Of a DNA stretch of 49,003 bases, positions 45,901 through 49,003 are shown one piece after another. The notes beneath the pieces are model-generated. The model saw only the letters and a program-made list of their open reading frames with translations, was not told where the DNA came from and did not search any database. The position numbers were made by a program, and so were the translations under genes. The stretch comes from Candidatus Hydrogenedentota bacterium (GTDB lineage: Bacteria > Hydrogenedentota > Hydrogenedentia > Hydrogenedentales > CAITNO01), in NCBI GenBank assembly GCA_012523015.1, contig JAAYJI010000317.1:1-49003 (forward strand). The letters are read 5' to 3'. Each line of letters opens with the position of its first letter. The stretch's first letter is position 1.

Positions 45901-46300
45901 CACTGTCGCTCATGCATCCCGATTCAAAACATTTTTTGTCATCGACCCACACCTCAAAAGAAACACTTCCTTTACCTCCGCCCTGCCATTGAACGCCCAC
46001 TTCCGCTGTGAAAGAAAGAAAGCGTCCGTCTATAGGCAGCACGATTTCTCCGGGCGCGTGGTGACCGAGTCCGTGGCCGTATTCTTTTTCACCAATACAT
46101 AACGTCATGCCTTGTCCATCGGTCGGATAGGCTGCTCTGTCCTTACCTAAGTTTCCCCAGCCCTGCTGAACCGTCAATTCCGATTCAAGGTCTGCAAGAT
46201 GGATTCCCTTTTCAGCGGCGTCAACGCTCATGCAAAGAAAAGCAAAAAGAAAGAGGGAAAGAAAAATAAAGGTCCCATACCGATGATGCCATATACTCAT
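42962..46300 (-). CDS. Hydrazine-synthase-alpha-like secreted diheme protein with NPCBM domain
   Basis: About 1112 aa with a signal peptide (TFIFLSLFLFAFLC). Residues ~37-170 are an NPCBM-like carbohydrate-binding domain (GWGNLGKDRAAY, YGHGLGHHAPGEI). The middle is a beta-propeller-like region as in hydrazine synthase alpha, with DGRVIYTRWDYVDRDAVHYQ and GNNTFNPVG. The C-terminus has two c-type haem sites, CVGCH (940-944 counted from 46315) and CVHCH (992-996). HzsA of anammox bacteria is the named relative, but such proteins are widespread in non-anammox Planctomycetota with unknown function. The longest frame begins with TTG 46315; ATG 46300 is preferred. It is paralogous to the next upstream gene on the minus strand. 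No anammox genes are visible, so hydrazine synthesis is not implied. Confidence 0.87.
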   Translation of the reverse strand: MSIWHHRYGTFIFLSLFLFAFLCMSVDAAEKGIHLADLESELTVQQGWGNLGKDRAAYPTDGQGMTLCIGEKEYGHGLGHHAPGEIVLPIDGRFLSFTAEVGVQWQGGGKGSVSFEVWVDDKKCFESGCMSDSDAAKPVEVDLVDAKILRLVASDCGDGIANDMANWAHALLMEDRFFVEIGAARFSPATSQQRMEGSYALLGKSEGAQLAFSRPLHCCTLMAAAHEEARIDVPLGKSEEPMTAVAVVSHAGGAPASLSLSFAGGLSEEIALKGGESVLCVSSESWDSDRLLSFVVDGGGADAAVRLTQLYLVSGDRKIDIDFFPEKAAVSELTTPTDILAHPLILQEMLEWDWRMQDGIGAGAVRCSYREGAESCLEKGNRLAAQLEAQQLPVSDDVLRSWFQLKADFEALRLEEWEGDSAPWQELWREVHQRRRALLFAHPLADTGALLFVKQAPGMFSHQLTQVYGRYARPGGGLYVLDDPLHDMGVRRLAEDMPTGSFMQPEVDHAGERIIVAFCRTEGVPQDSFNGTAGQFYHLYEISNGDGSWRPLTEGAYDDFSPKELPNGQIIFISTRRGGWHRCGTPGCEVYTLTLMNADGGDVRVLSFHETQEWDPAVLNDGRVIYTRWDYVDRDAVHYQHLWITRPDGTAPAAFYGNNTFNPVGLWEARSVPGSHRVMATAAPHHGMTAGSIVLVDPTVAIDGLDALERLTPHVPFPESESLLLPHWRSALAPDPPAVFPETERWPGQCFRSPWPLAEDLFLAAYSFDPLIGEPKHNDANIFGLYLVDAYGNQELLYRDLNIASLWPMPLKAREKAPVLPSLLEDDAPQEGSYYVQNVYESDPALPEDTPVTHLRIVQVLPKSTSGANNPTVGAANASPGKQVLGTVPVEEDGSAYFIAPSGKALSFQALDASGQAVQVMRSVSYLQPGERLSCVGCHENRMDAPSKSEIRTLAQRRAPSRISEAPDGALPLSYPILVQPVLDKHCVHCHGEKDAQGPDGKAIHLTGRPEGRYTQSYNALISRVSYAAWGHGGPFPDGNCEPLAEPGFFGAKGSALTKLLEKGHHNVELDDDDWERLVTWMDANALFYGSFEFDDQERQQRGERISAPGLE

Positions 46301-46370
46301 GTCTGCGATTCCCAAAGTAAAAATATTTCAATACGAATAATCTTGTTGCGATATGCCCTATTTTAGCACT

Positions 46371-46473
46371 GGACGGATTCAAGGTCGAAATACGACCTGT
46401 CCTAGCGAACGACCATCTACGACGGTGGAGAACCGCGAAAGAGAAAGGGGCAGCATGGCTCCCGCTTTTCGCG
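46371..46473. other. Structured gap between the two HzsA-like genes
   Basis: The 220-bp gap holds two hairpins. AGGTCG/CGACCT (46382-46387 and 46393-46398) has a five-base loop and is flanked by GGAC/GTCC. A second has CGCGAAA/TTTCGCG (46434-46440 and 46467-46473) as outer stem with further GC pairing inside. The latter lies 63 bp after the upstream gene's stop. No T-run follows on the minus strand, so it may be an attenuator or processing site rather than a terminator. The downstream gene could therefore be co-transcribed. Confidence 0.45.
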
Positions 46474-46535
46474 TCTTCGCAATTTCTTAAATTCTTTACA
46501 TGAATAGGAACCTTTAAAAATCGCTCCATCAGCAA

Positions 46536-49003
46536 TCATGGCGCACACACAACGCGGAACCCTACATCATGGACGCATTGGCTAGCGTCGAAGTGATTGC
46601 GGAAAGCTGAACGGCCCCGCTTCGGACAGTCCCGCCAAGAACCGCCGCGCACCACCTTAGCCTGATCTGATCCGTACGAAGAAGCGGTCCATTCCGCTAC
46701 GTTACCATGCATGTCATGGAAGCCCCAGGGGTTGGGCCGGAAACTTCCGACTGCAGCGGAAACACGCCACGTATCATCAAAGCGCGTGTCTGCGGGGCGC
46801 CAAGGCGGTATGGCGGTGGGTACATGGGGATAATAGACGGTGTGGTGGGTGGCGTCGGAGAAGTTCGCTGACGTCGAAAATTCGGAGTCCAAGGTTCCGT
46901 ACCAGAGGGGCGTTGTCGTGCCGGCACGACAGGTATATTCCCATTCTTCTTCAGTGGGTAGACGGAACGATCTGCCCGTATGTGCCGTGAGCCATTCGCA
47001 AAAGCGCATAGCCTGTTCCCAAGATACACGGACCACCGGCTGTTCCGGACGGTTGAGTGTGTGCCCTCTTTCGTCGTCGCCGAACTGATAAGCCTCCCCT
47101 GTCTCCAAGCCGCTGTCGTGCCCCGGGTCAAAGCAACGGTATTGTTCATTGGTAATCTCGAATTTTCCCATCAGGAAAGGTTCTTCGATAGACACGCTTA
47201 GCGCGGGACCTTCATTGGTATAGCCGCGATCAGCGCCCATTTGAAATTCACCGGCGTCTACAAAGACCAGTTCCAAATCGACCCCTTCCGCCAGATTCAC
47301 CCGTTCTATCAGTGTTTCTTTTGCCGTGTCTTTTAGCGCACGCTCCGTATCTTCCGCGAAATCACGGGGCACACAGTGCAGCCGATCGGCGAGATCTTCG
47401 GGAGCCGCTATCTCGGCCGTGGGCGGGATCTCCTCTTCATCCACATCCATGCCCGCATAACGGTGATGGAGTTCACGACGCCGCTGTGCGCCGTGTTTTG
47501 CAGCTGCTATTTTCGTTGCATTTTGACCGGCTTCCGCAACTTCCTGCCATGTGCCGTGGAAGGGCGCGTTCAGGTCTATCCACGTAATAATCCGATCCCA
47601 CGCCTCATCACTCAATTGAACACCATAATGATCATCTCGGAGCAGCTGCACCAGCGTGCTCGTATCGGCATGAAAATCACGAGGGGTCAACATGTGTGCG
47701 TCACTTTCGAGGGTGGGCGCATTTACCCAAGGGCGCAGCGCCATATAAGAAGGCGAAAAATACATTTGAAAGGCGGAAGGAATCTTTTTAGTAGACCGTG
47801 CCGTGAGATCAAAGTTCACTGTGCCATCCTCAAAATCCTTGCCGTCGTGACAACGAATGCAATAGGCATCCAGCACGGGCTGTACCTCCCGGTCAAAAGA
47901 AAAGCCCCGCGCCGCGCCGTACCAAGGCCGTATGGTGGAGGGTTCTCGTTGAAAAGCCTGACGGATCCCGTCGTAATCGCCCAGTGTATTTTGGGCTTCA
48001 TGGCATCCTGTGCAGGAAAGCGTTTCGCCGGGCATGGCAGTAAGCCAACTGCGCATCAACGCCACAGCCTTGCCGTCTTCATCCAGCGGCTGCAGGGCGA
48101 TAGGCGTGTGGGCGGGCACCGTGAAATGGGCAGAGCCGTCTTCATCGACCGGAACGGTTCCGATGATTCGTTTCACATCCCAAGGTCCGTCCAATCCCAC
48201 CCGATCCGGTTCACAGCCCAATTCATGGAAGGTATAGGTATAGCCTATGAGCCGCAAGGCTTTGACCGTTCCTCGGGGAACTCCTGCAAGTCCCGGCCCC
48301 TGATAAACGTCGGTGAGCATGACCCTTGCTTCTGTCCCGTTGAAATCCACTTTGTCGGGAACCACCGGTTGTCGCGGTATTTCCCGCCACGGCACAGGTT
48401 CTAAAAACGCCCAATCCGCTTCTTCATGAATCAGAACAAAATTATTGAAAACATCTACCAAATAAATCCCCCAAAGAGCGTCTATGCTTGGCTTACAAGA
48501 GACAAGAAAATAGTGTTCATTCAGGGGCCATGGGTGGAGAAAGCGCGGCCAAATCGCTGAAACCAGCCCGTCCAAAATAACGGGTTTCACTTCTTTACCA
48601 TCATCAGGAATACGTCGGACGACACCTTCCGCTTCATGGCGGCCCAAGGCAGGATCCAATATAAGCAATTCCCCTTGGCGCGGCGCGTCATGATGTCCGC
48701 CGGCGACGGCAACAACTTTGGTCGGATGATTGGGGATGGGCCGCGCATAAAATAAGGAGGCAGGCCAAAAGGAGTTGCTCCCATAATATTCCATTTGTGC
48801 GCTGCCATCGGGGCCGCAATGAAACAAGAGCCGATAGAAGGCATGGGCGATATCGGCGTATTCCCAACGCAAATAGAGGATACGCCCATTATTGAGCACC
48901 GTGGGGCACCAGTTATGATCTTGATCATTCGTGAGTCTGCGCACTTGCCCGTCCACTTCGCGCAGATACAAATTAGCGACCTTGGAACGCCCCCCTACAC
49001 AGG
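46536..49003 (-). CDS. Hydrazine-synthase-alpha-like diheme protein with C-terminal SUMF1-like domain (5' end outside window)
   Basis: The frame is open to the window edge; the visible part is ~820 aa, and the protein starts outside. The N-terminal visible part is propeller-like, paralogous to the neighbour: NGRILYLRWEYADIAHAFYR and GSNSFWPAS. Two haem sites follow, CTGCH (48014-48000) and CIRCH (47861-47847). A final domain of ~250 residues is formylglycine-generating-enzyme-like: DAGEFQMGAD, NEQYRCF, SWEQAMRFCEWL, RLPTEEEWEYTCRAG, GNVAEW, VRGGSWRD, and a last GFRVV. The position of the paired catalytic cysteines in FGE is changed: RGGSWRDCPKRGRSAFR has only one Cys. It is thus probably not an active FGE but a binding or structural domain. 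It lies upstream of the other HzsA-like gene. Confidence 0.9.
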   Translation of the reverse strand, partial: CVGGRSKVANLYLREVDGQVRRLTNDQDHNWCPTVLNNGRILYLRWEYADIAHAFYRLLFHCGPDGSAQMEYYGSNSFWPASLFYARPIPNHPTKVVAVAGGHHDAPRQGELLILDPALGRHEAEGVVRRIPDDGKEVKPVILDGLVSAIWPRFLHPWPLNEHYFLVSCKPSIDALWGIYLVDVFNNFVLIHEEADWAFLEPVPWREIPRQPVVPDKVDFNGTEARVMLTDVYQGPGLAGVPRGTVKALRLIGYTYTFHELGCEPDRVGLDGPWDVKRIIGTVPVDEDGSAHFTVPAHTPIALQPLDEDGKAVALMRSWLTAMPGETLSCTGCHEAQNTLGDYDGIRQAFQREPSTIRPWYGAARGFSFDREVQPVLDAYCIRCHDGKDFEDGTVNFDLTARSTKKIPSAFQMYFSPSYMALRPWVNAPTLESDAHMLTPRDFHADTSTLVQLLRDDHYGVQLSDEAWDRIITWIDLNAPFHGTWQEVAEAGQNATKIAAAKHGAQRRRELHHRYAGMDVDEEEIPPTAEIAAPEDLADRLHCVPRDFAEDTERALKDTAKETLIERVNLAEGVDLELVFVDAGEFQMGADRGYTNEGPALSVSIEEPFLMGKFEITNEQYRCFDPGHDSGLETGEAYQFGDDERGHTLNRPEQPVVRVSWEQAMRFCEWLTAHTGRSFRLPTEEEWEYTCRAGTTTPLWYGTLDSEFSTSANFSDATHHTVYYPHVPTAIPPWRPADTRFDDTWRVSAAVGSFRPNPWGFHDMHGNVAEWTASSYGSDQAKVVRGGSWRDCPKRGRSAFRNHFDASQCVHDVGFRVVCAP

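Noticed and set aside
47376-48404. 342-codon plus-strand open frame
   Set aside because: It is antisense to the diheme/SUMF1 gene, whose motifs are unmistakable.
1-49003. CRISPR arrays, insertion sequences, phage genes and rRNA
   Set aside because: I looked for regular direct repeats, transposase or integrase motifs and conserved rRNA segments and saw none.
42962-49003. Anammox hydrazine synthesis
   Set aside because: The two genes resemble HzsA only in part, have added domains, and lack HzsB and HzsC nearby. Such relatives occur outside anammox bacteria.

Overview
The window is a gene-dense bacterial chromosome segment, about half G+C by eye. It has 24 protein genes that I can support, no tRNA or rRNA genes, no CRISPR array and no insertion sequence. 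The cell envelope looks Gram-negative: there are many signal peptides, a probable lipoprotein, and a sigma-54 regulator. The gene mix includes a WbsX/GH99-like protein, a ThuA protein, GH16, hydrazine-synthase-alpha-like diheme proteins, an NPCBM domain, a sulfatase-modifying-factor domain, a membrane pyrophosphatase, and an ECF-sigma-like protein fused to a membrane anchor. This mix suggests an uncultured lineage near the Planctomycetota/Verrucomicrobiota or Hydrogenedentota. That placement is an inference from gene content only.

Layout. 1-706 is the 3' end of a sigma-54 activator gene. 728-3446 (minus) is a tight four-gene operon: a sodium:solute symporter, two tiny membrane proteins and an unknown 199-aa protein. 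3791-4336 is a secreted TlpA-like thioredoxin that overlaps tail-to-tail with a dicarboxylate/amino-acid symporter (4320-5804, minus). 6032-8411 is a conserved housekeeping group, acpP-fabF-rnc. It is followed by hppA (8497-10548), which ends in a clear terminator. 10927-13596 holds an unknown secreted protein and a ThuA-domain protein, each followed by a hairpin. 13817-20394 encodes AddB and AddA, the double-strand-break resection nuclease/helicase. 20509-22770 is the sigma-factor/transmembrane/carboxypeptidase-regulatory-like fusion, followed by a secreted lipase-like hydrolase.

23723-35015 is all on the minus strand: a WbsX/GH99-like protein, a secreted TPR protein, an acyltransferase/alpha-beta-hydrolase fusion, a PilZ protein, a PTS enzyme I-like phosphotransferase, and ilvD with a good sigma-70-type promoter. 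35359-41551 is a plus-strand envelope-glycan group: a GT39-type enzyme, a 1223-aa polypeptide with two GT-C units joined by a lectin-like sandwich, and a GH16 hydrolase. 41600-49003 (minus) carries a hotdog thioesterase, a DCC-family protein, and two adjacent paralogues of the hydrazine-synthase alpha type with two CxxCH haem sites each. One of these carries NPCBM, the other a SUMF1-like domain; the latter runs off the window end.

The most unusual content is in the multidomain fusions: the membrane-tethered sigma-like protein, the double GT-C protein, the acyltransferase-hydrolase, and the paired HzsA-like cytochromes. I found no defence island or mobile element.
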